IMG/VR virus record: IMGVR_UViG_3300033977_000108
Span: 1 to 64,000 of that record
Length of the DNA stretch: 64,000 nucleotides
DNA from: a virus
Reading direction: 5' to 3' (one strand)
A model generated the notes under the pieces. It was given only the letters and a program-made list of their open reading frames with translations. It was not told the origin of the DNA and did no database searches. Made by a program: the position numbers and the translations under genes. Positions 21,915-28,489 of the stretch are shown piece by piece. Position 1 is the first letter of the stretch. Every line of letters begins with the position of its first letter.

Positions 21915-22173
21915 GGCTCACCTCCTCTCTCATTACTTGTATTACCCTGGAAACAGAGCACATAGCTGCCTTCTCAATGAAGTGAGCGTGTCCTTCAGCC
22001 TCTATGCGCCCCAGCCTTCTGATGTCCTTCTGTATTTGCCACCCAAGACCACTCTGTCTATTCCCGCCGTGGGTCAGAAGGACATGTCTTCCGTACTCAA
22101 TACCGCCTACCGGCTTGCCGCACCGGAAAAAGATGTAAAACTGCCTTCCACAGTCGGAACAGGTCTTAATCAT
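21856..22173 (-). CDS. C2H2-like zinc-finger protein
   Basis: 105 residues from ATG 22173, directly after AAAGGAGGAGG. Starts MIKTCSDCGRQF, with later GRHVLLTHGG supplying two histidines, so a C-x2-C...H-x5-H finger with a long linker. The rest is charged helix. Last 59 bases overlap the next finger gene in another frame. Probable nucleic-acid binding. Confidence 0.6.
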   Translation of the reverse strand: MIKTCSDCGRQFYIFFRCGKPVGGIEYGRHVLLTHGGNRQSGLGWQIQKDIRRLGRIEAEGHAHFIEKAAMCSVSRVIQVMREEVSHGRQEEALQEGERQAKVVR

Positions 22174-22599
22174 TCCTCCTCCTTTCTCCTTCCTCCCAAC
22201 CTTCAACCAATCTGCCTTCCTCGGCTGGAACAAAGCTCAAACTTCAACCCTTATAAGGCAGATTCCCCTGCCTTATAAGTAATCCCATCGGAATCCGCCT
22301 GCTTCTTGCGAATTCCCAGGCTTTTATGTAATCCCTTGCCTGCCAAGCAGCCAGGCTTAGGAACTACAAAGAAATAAGAACGTAAAGAGATTGCCCCGTA
22401 CTTCAGCCTTCGGGCTAACATACCAGCCTGGAGGTTGTTGGCATAAGGTACTACCTCCTTTCCAGTACAAGATTTACTCCTGGGGGTACTACCTTTCATC
22501 CCAAGACCCGCTTGCCTTCAACCTTCAACCAGCAAGCTCAATACATTCCATACTTTAGCAGGGTCCCAGCGTGTTAGGCCCACCAGGACCCTGCCCCGC
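22174..22599. other. 426-base region without a convincing gene
   Basis: Holds an 11-bp hairpin cttataaggca/tgccttataag (22250-22260, 22269-22279), a 9-bp hairpin gcagggtcc/ggaccctgc (22558-22566, 22586-22594) right after the stop of the upstream gene, and a 13-base direct repeat caaccttcaacca (22197-22209, 22519-22531). A GGAGGTAGTACC ribosome-like site near 22450 leads only to a 9-codon frame, a possible leader peptide. An 82-codon open frame (22251-22499) is rejected. Confidence 0.4.
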
Positions 22600-22782
22600 T
22601 CAACAAGCGAGCGATGTTGCGTGCATACGGTATCTGCCAGGCAATACAAGCCTGTACTCATCGTCCGGCAAAGTGCCGTACAGATCCTCCAAATCGAGGA
22701 TCCGTCTCCTCTTCTTCGACTTCGGATTAGGAGGACCTTTACCCTTACGCTTCATATGCCCGTTTGCTCGACCTCCGGGCAT
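22600..22782 (-). CDS. small basic protein
   Basis: 60 residues, AAAGGAGG 8 bases before ATG 22782. Gly/Lys/Arg-rich first half (GGRANGHMKRKGKGPPNPK, KKRRR) then an acidic segment (DLEDLYGTLPDDE). Sits between the DNA ligase gene and a hairpin. Possibly nucleic-acid binding; function unknown. Confidence 0.55.
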   Translation of the reverse strand: MPGGRANGHMKRKGKGPPNPKSKKRRRILDLEDLYGTLPDDEYRLVLPGRYRMHATSLAC

Positions 22783-22799
22783 AAAACACCTCCTTTCTT

Positions 22800-24449
22800 C
22801 TACTTACGCTTCCAGCCCGCCGAGGTCTTCAAGGCATACAACATACCTCTAGCCTCTTTCTGGCTGGTTGTCCCTGCCAGCCTCTCAGAGTACATCAAGA
22901 GGCCGGCTTCAGACTGCGACGGATGAAAACGGATAAAGTTGCCCTTCAGGATAGCTCCTGTCGGTCCCCTGCCTTGGGTAGTCACTTCAGCCACATCACC
23001 CTTCAGCAGGTCCCTATTCCGCCACATCCAATCCCTATACTCGTCGGGGATGGCAAAACTGCCTATCTCCCCAACGCCACTGCCTGTCCTTACATCCAGC
23101 GGCTGGACAAGAATACCACCCAATGTGCCCTTATACTTGCCAGCCCCCTCAATGAAATCAAGGACTTCCACATCAATCGTATCCCTGGCCTTGCCTTTAT
23201 AAACCAGGTCTATGGCTCTGCCATCCACCGGCTTCACCATAATCCCTTCAGACCAAGGCAGCCCTCTTGGATCATTCACCACAAGCTCATAATAAGCCTC
23301 CAGTGGCATCCAGCCGGGCTTACGCTCAACGATGTGGACATGCTTGTTGAATGGCCTTATCCCAGCGACCGCTTCTTCCATCATCGCCCGCCGCTCAGAA
23401 TACGGTAAGTTACTGACATTCTTACCTTTATACTTCAGAATGTCAGTCACATAAGCCTCAATCGGCCCATGCTCCCGCTGATAACCAATAGCCTTATCAG
23501 CTCCGCTGTTCAGCAGACCGCCCAGCCTACTGGCGCCGTCCTTGTGGAACAGCTCCACTCTGAACAGAGTGCCATGCATCTCCGGCTTGAACAATAGCCG
23601 ATCCAGCAACACATGGCTCCTATTCTGCAGCCATTCAAGAGCAGGCAGCTTGAATGTATAGCATGGAACATCCCGCCAGCTTTGAAAGATAGCTCTTTCC
23701 AACCCTTCTCTGCTGGTGCTTTCAATAGCCATGGATGCCATACTACCATCCATCTTACGCTCAACGATAACTCCTTTAGGGTCAAGGCTTGCCAGCCATT
23801 CCAGTGCTTTCAGAGCAGCCTTTGGCTTGGGAACCATCACCCCTCTGTCCTTCATCCTAACCAGAAGGCCTCGTCCTTTCTCCATGCCTTCTGGCCGGCG
23901 GACAGAATACGAACCCTTGAACTCACCACGGGGTATGTTAAAATCGAACTCCCGGGTACCGGGCTTTATGCCAACAGCCACAAAGTCCCAATGCCTCCCT
24001 GCCACCTCGGCATCGTGCTGATGTATGTTCGCCTTGGCGACACTCAGCCTATCGCCAACCTTCAAGACAATGTCTTCCTTATACAAGAGCTTCTTCATGC
24101 CCTTGCCTCGGCCCTCGCCTATCAAGCCGCTGAAATCATTGACTTTATGCGGCTCGTCTTCCCCTACCAGCACAGGACTACCCGTCTTCGTAGGAAACGG
24201 CTTGGCTCCTCGACGGGGCAGCAGATGAAGCTTCTCGTAATGATTGGCACCAGGCCCACTAACCAGCCTGCCGTCTATATCGCTCTTCGACAGCAGCCTG
24301 GCAGACAATAGTCTGGTAGCAGGCTTTACTTTGACCGCGGCAACGGATGAAAGCATACCCATGCCAGCATCCCAGAAAGTGTTCCAGCATACCTTGGACA
24401 AAGCAGCCGCACCATCAAGAATAGCGGTAATTCGTTTCCTAATACCCAC
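22800..24449 (-). CDS. ATP-dependent DNA ligase with LigD phosphoesterase-like N-terminal domain
   Basis: 549 residues from GTG 24449 after GGAGGAGAC. Residues about 130-215 (NIHQHDAEVAGRHWDF, PRGEFKGSY) resemble the LigD 3'-phosphoesterase domain, with His143, His145 and Asp146 as likely metal ligands. The ligase core follows: motif I ERKMDG (Lys232), motif IV EGIMVKP, motif V VYKGKA, then an OB-type domain with GKYKGTLGGI. DNA ligases seal nicks; the front domain would clean 3' ends first, as in bacterial end-joining. The N-terminal 120 residues are unassigned. Fused order PE then ligase is unusual for a phage. Confidence 0.8.
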   Translation of the reverse strand: MGIRKRITAILDGAAALSKVCWNTFWDAGMGMLSSVAAVKVKPATRLLSARLLSKSDIDGRLVSGPGANHYEKLHLLPRRGAKPFPTKTGSPVLVGEDEPHKVNDFSGLIGEGRGKGMKKLLYKEDIVLKVGDRLSVAKANIHQHDAEVAGRHWDFVAVGIKPGTREFDFNIPRGEFKGSYSVRRPEGMEKGRGLLVRMKDRGVMVPKPKAALKALEWLASLDPKGVIVERKMDGSMASMAIESTSREGLERAIFQSWRDVPCYTFKLPALEWLQNRSHVLLDRLLFKPEMHGTLFRVELFHKDGASRLGGLLNSGADKAIGYQREHGPIEAYVTDILKYKGKNVSNLPYSERRAMMEEAVAGIRPFNKHVHIVERKPGWMPLEAYYELVVNDPRGLPWSEGIMVKPVDGRAIDLVYKGKARDTIDVEVLDFIEGAGKYKGTLGGILVQPLDVRTGSGVGEIGSFAIPDEYRDWMWRNRDLLKGDVAEVTTQGRGPTGAILKGNFIRFHPSQSEAGLLMYSERLAGTTSQKEARGMLYALKTSAGWKRK

Positions 24450-24822
24450 GCCGTCTCCTCCTTTCTCTGTAATTCATGATGACATCCTTGCTAACTATGC
24501 CAATAACCGCAGCTGCCATCAAGCTCAGCAGCTCTATAGCCCAGTTAGCTAAATGCCCTAGACTGATGGCGATAGCGCAGGTAAGCACCCCCAGCATGTA
24601 CTTGCTGTGCAATTTGAGATGCCCGCTAATCCAGATGACAATCATACTTACCAGCAGAGCCGGAGCATAGGCAGCCATCAACACTATTACCGCCGCCTCT
24701 ATCAGGCTCTTGACCACGTTCCACTTCCAGCTCTGATACTTACCATCCCAGAAGAAGTTCTTCAGAGCCAGAAGTCCAAACAAGCCTGCTATCAGGCTTA
24801 TGTACAAGGCTCGTCTGGTCAT
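24439..24822 (-). CDS. multi-pass membrane protein
   Basis: 127 residues with about four hydrophobic helices (LYISLIAGLFGLLAL, LIEAAVIVLMAAYAPALLV, YMLGVLTCAIAISLG, LLSLMAAAVIGIV) and an Arg-rich cytoplasmic tail (NYRERRRRRGY). Overlaps the ligase start by 11 bases. A holin-like or envelope role is possible; nothing specific. Confidence 0.6.
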   Translation of the reverse strand: MTRRALYISLIAGLFGLLALKNFFWDGKYQSWKWNVVKSLIEAAVIVLMAAYAPALLVSMIVIWISGHLKLHSKYMLGVLTCAIAISLGHLANWAIELLSLMAAAVIGIVSKDVIMNYRERRRRRGY

Positions 24823-24846
24823 ACACTTACCTCCTTTCAGAGCGGC

Positions 24847-24890
24847 TTTGTAGTCGCTCGGAAGTGGGCTCCGTCAATACAAAGCCCACT
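24847..24890 (-). promoter_or_regulatory. pseudoknot-like leader element
   Basis: Four short arms in interleaved order: tttgta (24847-24852), agtgggc (24863-24869), tacaaa (24878-24883), gcccact (24884-24890). Arms 1 and 3 pair, arms 2 and 4 pair, and 3 and 4 are contiguous, giving an H-type pseudoknot. It lies across the stop codon of the gene at 24874-25143 and just upstream of the ribosome site for 24439-24822, a natural place to control that gene. Confidence 0.45.
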
Positions 24891-25143
24891 CCCCAGACCC
24901 TACAACACAATCCTGTCTGGTCAGAGCCTTGGAGAACCTGCCATAATCCAGGTCCTCCAGGTCATAATCAACAACTACCATGACCCTATCCCAATCCACA
25001 AAAGCTATGAGATAGTAATGATGGCCGTTCTTGAAACAATACCACCTGCCATCATCCTGCAACTCATAGCCTTGAAGAGAGATAGTCCTAAGAAACCAAG
25101 GCGGAAGGCGGTCTAACACCGCCTTCCGTTCAATGGTAGTCAT
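24874..25143 (-). CDS. small hypothetical protein
   Basis: 89 residues, aromatic and beta-rich (DGRWYCFKNGHHYYLIAFVDWD). Its start overlaps the upstream stop by 3 bases. The last codons form two arms of the pseudoknot element. Function unknown. Confidence 0.55.
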   Translation of the reverse strand: MTTIERKAVLDRLPPWFLRTISLQGYELQDDGRWYCFKNGHHYYLIAFVDWDRVMVVVDYDLEDLDYGRFSKALTRQDCVVGSGEWALY

Positions 25144-25316
25144 TGTGGATCAACCACTGACCCCTGGAACCAGCTGCCAACCTTGCTGAATACAGGAGAC
25201 AGCTTGGTAACAACAGCAGCCCGGTCCTGCGCATAACTGCGGCCAGACAGGGCATACCAAACAATAACCCCTGCCGCAGCTGCTACACCGAGCAGAACTG
25301 CTACTCCAGTCTTCAT
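25140..25316 (-). CDS. 58-residue membrane or exported protein
   Basis: From ATG 25316 with AGGAGGTGACCG upstream. An N-terminal hydrophobic segment (VAVLLGVAAAAGVIVWYAL) could be a signal anchor; ALSGRSYAQ resembles a cleavage region. The remaining tail is polar. Overlaps neighbours by 3-4 bases at both ends. Confidence 0.6.
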   Translation of the reverse strand: MKTGVAVLLGVAAAAGVIVWYALSGRSYAQDRAAVVTKLSPVFSKVGSWFQGSVVDPQ

Positions 25317-25615
25317 CGGTCACCTCCTTTCTTCGGTCTGTAGGGCACGTACTTGCCGTCTACAGCTCTTCCAATATACCGATTAGTACGCTGGTCCATC
25401 AACTGATAGACCTGGTGGCCCTCCCTGGCCAAACGAGCCCAAACAGAGGTCTTATTAGGATTCTGCTGGACTAGCTTGGCAGGGCCACGCCTAAACGGCA
25501 TATTCTCCAACTGCCTGAGATGTTGCTTGGATGTATAGGTAATGGGCTGAGCCCATTCACCTACCCGTACGACGACCTGGTTCATCTGCTGCAAGCACGA
25601 AGTCAAGAAGCCCAT
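25313..25615 (-). CDS. hypothetical basic protein
   Basis: 100 residues from ATG 25615 after AAGGAGG. Arg/Gln-rich with RAVDGKYVPYRPKKGGDR at the end. Start selected because a longer frame would enter the upstream membrane gene. Function unknown. Confidence 0.55.
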   Translation of the reverse strand: MGFLTSCLQQMNQVVVRVGEWAQPITYTSKQHLRQLENMPFRRGPAKLVQQNPNKTSVWARLAREGHQVYQLMDQRTNRYIGRAVDGKYVPYRPKKGGDR

Positions 25616-25809
25616 GTTATCTGCCTCCTTATCAAAGCACCAACTGCAAAGAAAGGCCATAACAAAGTCTTGAGCAGATACTCCAGGAAAATGAGCCTAC
25701 GCCGGCTGAACCGCCAGCATCCCAGTGCTGAAAGGAGCGGGATGCCAACGACGGTATAAGCCCAGCCTGCCAGGAAGAACAGGAAGTAAATCAATCTGAG
25801 ACTAACCAC
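25603..25809 (-). CDS. membrane protein
   Basis: 68 residues from GTG 25809, 8 bases after GGAGG. Two hydrophobic helices (LIYFLFFLAGWAYTVVGI, YLLKTLLWPFFAVGALI) separated by a basic loop (RFSRRR). Overlaps the upstream gene by 19 bases. Function unknown. Confidence 0.6.
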   Translation of the reverse strand: MVSLRLIYFLFFLAGWAYTVVGIPLLSALGCWRFSRRRLIFLEYLLKTLLWPFFAVGALIRRQITWAS

Positions 25810-25928
25810 AGGAACCACCTCCTTCCTAAGCATTTGATAAAATCAACGGCTATATCGCCGATAATGATACCCATTACTATACCGGCAACATCAGCCGCGA
25901 AAGGCCAGCAAATGAATGCTTTCTTCAT
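25791..25928 (-). CDS. 45-residue membrane microprotein
   Basis: ATG 25928 after GGGAGGCGAA; overlaps the upstream stop by 4 bases. Hydrophobic helix (FAADVAGIVMGIIIGDIAV) and a basic/aromatic tail (LGRRWFLWLVSD). Function unknown. Confidence 0.55.
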   Translation of the reverse strand: MKKAFICWPFAADVAGIVMGIIIGDIAVDFIKCLGRRWFLWLVSD

Positions 25929-26248
25929 TTCGCCTCCCTTCCAAAGAAAGCACACCACAGAGGAACGATAAAGAACACAACGAAGAAGTTCATTATCGTC
26001 CCACCCAGAGCAAAATCAACGCTCAACGGATTAGTAATCCCATGGGTGCCGTAATTGACGCCCTCTGTCACAGCCAACGTCACTATCTTGTGCCTATTGA
26101 CCCATGACAGAATGGCTCTCGTCGGCCGTCTGTCCTTCATGCCGAAGAAAGCTACCATCTCGTTCATCTTCAATACTCCAAGCCAGCCAAACATCCAAAA
26201 GACCAGCCCAGAGATGAAGCTTGAACGCGAACTAGGAGTGAATGTCAC
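25925..26248 (-). CDS. membrane protein
   Basis: 107 residues from a GTG start after GGAGGTGATTT. Hydrophobic segments at about residues 9-27 (FISGLVFWMFGWLGVL) and 80-100 (GGTIMNFFVVFFIVPLWCAFF) with a polar central part. Function unknown. Confidence 0.6.
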   Translation of the reverse strand: MTFTPSSRSSFISGLVFWMFGWLGVLKMNEMVAFFGMKDRRPTRAILSWVNRHKIVTLAVTEGVNYGTHGITNPLSVDFALGGTIMNFFVVFFIVPLWCAFFGREAK

Positions 26249-26251
26249 AAA

Positions 26252-26833
26252 TCACCTCCCTTCCTTAAGGTCTATCCAAGCCCGTCTCGCACCCCACAAG
26301 CCCTTCCAGGTATACTTGACGGTGTTCTTGATGACGAACCAAGAGCCTTTGCGAATGCCTTTGCTTATGGCTCTGGCAGCACGCGCGCTGGGTTTATTAC
26401 GCCTTATCTCCCTCTCACGCGCCTGCCGCTCAAAGTACTCTCTCATCATGGCTGTGTTCTCCTTTTCAGTATTCACTGCCCAAAAGACGGCACAAATGAA
26501 AAGGATAATCCATCCTATTCCTGGAACCATAAGCATGAATAGGATGAAGAACAGCCTCTTCCAGTAAAGCTTGAGAAGCCTCCACCAAAGCCCCTTCCAC
26601 TTGATGTGCTCAATATCACAGGCCTCGTGAAGCAGAGCTTCATACTCCTCAAGCTTTATCACCGGCTTGTCTGGCTTTGGATGTGCCAAATTGTGCGCCA
26701 ATTGCCACAAGCCTCGGATGAACAGCACCACCATGATAAGAATGGCTATCAAACCGATAAGTATCTCGGCGAAGAGCCACCACATCGTGGGGTAATACGC
26801 TTGCATCATTTGACGTAGTTGAGGATCGCCCAA
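26252..26833 (-). CDS. membrane protein
   Basis: 193 residues from TTG 26833, 5 bases after GGGAGG. Helices near residues 18-42 (WLFAEILIGLIAILIMVVLFI) and 90-115 (LFFILFMLMVPGIGWIILFI), with a basic C-terminal half (RQAREREIRRNKPSARAAR). Overlaps the upstream gene by 28 bases. Function unknown. Confidence 0.6.
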   Translation of the reverse strand: MGDPQLRQMMQAYYPTMWWLFAEILIGLIAILIMVVLFIRGLWQLAHNLAHPKPDKPVIKLEEYEALLHEACDIEHIKWKGLWWRLLKLYWKRLFFILFMLMVPGIGWIILFICAVFWAVNTEKENTAMMREYFERQAREREIRRNKPSARAARAISKGIRKGSWFVIKNTVKYTWKGLWGARRAWIDLKEGR

Positions 26834-27150
26834 ACACCACCTCCCTTCTGCTTCGGCTTACGCCTCTGCCGAAGCCAATTCACCGCCAGGCCTTCCACGA
26901 ACCACTTGAAGGCCTGATACGGAGCAACCTTACGAATCATAAATACGAGGGCATCCGCCACTTTTATCGCTCGCTCCTCGTATTTATTCTTCGGCACAGG
27001 CTTGTGCTTGCGGATTGTTTCATCCACAGGACTCGCCTGTTCACCAGGCAGCCGCCAGAACAAGGCCTGCATTTTATGCCGCCTGAACCGCATCCTGACC
27101 CAGCTGGCGCCGGCAGCGGCGCTCTCAAGAGCCAATAACAGACCAAGCAT
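26806..27150 (-). CDS. hypothetical protein with hydrophobic N-terminus
   Basis: 114 residues starting MLGLLLALESAAAGASWVRM, possibly a short anchor, then basic and helical (YEERAIKVADALVFMIRKVA). Separated by 3 bases from the upstream gene. Function unknown. Confidence 0.55.
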   Translation of the reverse strand: MLGLLLALESAAAGASWVRMRFRRHKMQALFWRLPGEQASPVDETIRKHKPVPKNKYEERAIKVADALVFMIRKVAPYQAFKWFVEGLAVNWLRQRRKPKQKGGGVWAILNYVK

Positions 27151-27153
27151 GGG

Positions 27154-27570
27154 TCACCTCACAAACCAGTGGAAAGCCCAATGAGCCAGGCCGAGCCATC
27201 CACCAACGATAATCGCCGACGCCAAAGCAAGGAGCAAGCCCCAAACAGCCTTGGCTTTATCGGGTGCTTTCGGAGTGTCCGGCTTCGCCAAGCCGCAGAG
27301 AAAGCGGATGTTAGGAATAAGAGCGGTGACTTCACTACGCTCAACGCCATATTCATAACAATACTGAAACACGGCTTCGGCAACCGTCTTGGCAAGATGG
27401 ACAAACTCCGGAGAGCCATGAGGCACTCCTTTCTCCTCATGACCCTGGGCGCGAAGAGAATAATCAGCAATCTTACTCTCCAAGCGCTTGAAGTCCCACC
27501 ACTTATGGGCACGACGGCAGGAAGCCTTGATGCCAACATAAGCGTCTTTCACTTCATTGTAGGCTTTCAT
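27154..27570 (-). CDS. C-terminally membrane-anchored protein
   Basis: 138 residues from ATG 27570 after AAAGGAGG. Polar, helical main part (NEVKDAYVGIKASCRRA, VAEAVFQYCYEYGVE) and a C-terminal hydrophobic helix (VWGLLLALASAIIVGGWLGLA), a tail-anchor arrangement. Its leader carries copy 1 of the pseudoknot element. Function unknown. Confidence 0.6.
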   Translation of the reverse strand: MKAYNEVKDAYVGIKASCRRAHKWWDFKRLESKIADYSLRAQGHEEKGVPHGSPEFVHLAKTVAEAVFQYCYEYGVERSEVTALIPNIRFLCGLAKPDTPKAPDKAKAVWGLLLALASAIIVGGWLGLAHWAFHWFVR

Positions 27571-27596
27571 AGCCCACCTCCTTTCACGTTGCTTAC

Positions 27597-27641
27597 GGAC
27601 AATTAAGTCCTTGATGCTCATAGACTTACGCTATGAGCATC
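27597..27641 (-). promoter_or_regulatory. pseudoknot leader element, copy 1
   Basis: An 11-bp stem (gatgctcatag 27613-27623 / ctatgagcatc 27631-27641) has loop acttacg, and its actta can pair with taagt at 27604-27608 on the other side of the stem, an H-type pseudoknot. On the minus strand this is followed by GGACTTAATTGTCC and, 18 bases on, the ribosome site of the gene at 27154-27570. Copy 2 is at 31823-31866: the stems differ in sequence while the loop and the downstream strand are conserved. Confidence 0.65.
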
Positions 27642-27659
27642 GGGGAACTAATCCTCCTT

Positions 27660-27773
27660 TCAGTCTTTCTTCTTGGTAGCGACATAGCCGGCGAGAAAGC
27701 TGAAAACAGCCGCCAACACAAACAAGCAAATAGACACAAGAAGCGGCCCATTTATAAACATGTGGTAATGCAC
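27660..27773 (-). CDS. 37-residue membrane microprotein
   Basis: GTG 27773 follows GAGGAGGTTAAGCT. One hydrophobic helix (LLVSICLFVLAAVFSFLAGYV) and a short Lys tail (ATKKKD). Lies 3 bases downstream of another microprotein. Function unknown. Confidence 0.6.
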   Translation of the reverse strand: MHYHMFINGPLLVSICLFVLAAVFSFLAGYVATKKKD

Positions 27774-27776
27774 AGC

Positions 27777-27881
27777 TTAACCTCCTCTCTTCCTGATTTC
27801 CCGCCGCACCATGATGCCAAAGGCTGTAAAGAAAAAGACCAGCCCTAGCATGATGGAAACGACAAAGATGGCGTCGTACAT
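27777..27881 (-). CDS. 34-residue membrane microprotein
   Basis: ATG 27881 follows AAGGAGGAATGG. Hydrophobic helix (AIFVVSIMLGLVFFFTAFGIM) then basic tail (VRREIRKRGG). Same size class and topology as its neighbour. Function unknown. Confidence 0.6.
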   Translation of the reverse strand: MYDAIFVVSIMLGLVFFFTAFGIMVRREIRKRGG

Positions 27882-28075
27882 TCCATTCCTCCTTCCCGTC
27901 TGTCCAAGCCGGCCAGCTCCATAGCAGCAATAACACTAAGCATGTCAGAAAAACTGACAAGCTCAGCGAGTGCTCCAATGATAGCTATAAAGGCCTCAGT
28001 CGCCTGTTCAGGCGACTTATCAGCCAAAGCCCGCATGAACAAGATACATGCTATCTCCGTCTTACTAATAACCAC
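27845..28075 (-). CDS. small hypothetical protein
   Basis: 76 residues from GTG 28075 after AAAGGAG. Mostly helical (IACILFMRALADKSPEQATE, LVSFSDMLSVIAAMELAG). The last 13 codons overlap the next gene's start in another frame. Function unknown. Confidence 0.5.
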   Translation of the reverse strand: MVISKTEIACILFMRALADKSPEQATEAFIAIIGALAELVSFSDMLSVIAAMELAGLDRREGGMECTTPSLSFPSC

Positions 28076-28089
28076 AATCTTCTCCTTTC

Positions 28090-28200
28090 GTCTGCGTTCA
28101 GTCCTGAACGCAGACCAAAAGACACCAAGTGCCGGGTAGAAAGGTGAGGAATCCCTATTCACCAAGAGGACAAATGAATAGAGAACAATCTATCCGGCAC
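28090..28200 (-). promoter_or_regulatory. two-hairpin leader
   Basis: An 11-bp hairpin gtctgcgttca/tgaacgcagac (28090-28100, 28105-28115) and a second hairpin with gtgccgg/ccggcac (28129-28135, 28194-28200) enclosing ctattca/tgaatag (28155-28161, 28175-28181). They lie between the LuxR-type gene and the next gene downstream, right before its AAAGGAG site. Confidence 0.45.
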
Positions 28201-28216
28201 CCAGTGCTAACCACAG

Positions 28217-28489
28217 CTAGGCTTTATCCGGCCCAAACAGACCACAGACAATCTGTGTCCATTCCAAAGGGCCGAAATAAGCATAGAGAATGTAAGCCAT
28301 CAGTGCGCTGGGGCAACTGACCCCAACCGCATCACAAGCACACCGAATGTGGGCATCAACAATCTCTTCTGTCAAATTCAACTCCTTGGCAATCGACAGA
28401 GGAGTCTGGCCTTTCATCATCATAGCCACTACCCTACATTCTGTAGCAGTCAGCGTTTTACCGCCTAACAGCAATTTAGCCTTAGCCAT
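28217..28489 (-). CDS. LuxR-type helix-turn-helix DNA-binding protein
   Basis: 90 residues, essentially a single GerE/LuxR HTH domain: LTATECRVVAMMMKGQTPLSIAKELNLTEEIVDAHIRCACDAVGV corresponds to the family LT-RE-EVL-LIA-G-S-KEIA-EL-IS--TVK-H---I--KLGV pattern (key residues Glu17, Gly27, Ile33, Leu37, Val44, His47). A short C-terminus follows. It overlaps the polymerase gene by 8 bases and lies directly downstream of it, so the two are co-transcribed; it may be a transcription factor acting with that polymerase or on the host. Confidence 0.75.
   Translation of the reverse strand: MAKAKLLLGGKTLTATECRVVAMMMKGQTPLSIAKELNLTEEIVDAHIRCACDAVGVSCPSALMAYILYAYFGPLEWTQIVCGLFGPDKA

Noticed and set aside
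22251-22499. 82-codon minus-strand open frame
   Set aside because: No ribosome site, odd composition, and the sequence contains hairpins and repeats that fit a noncoding region better.
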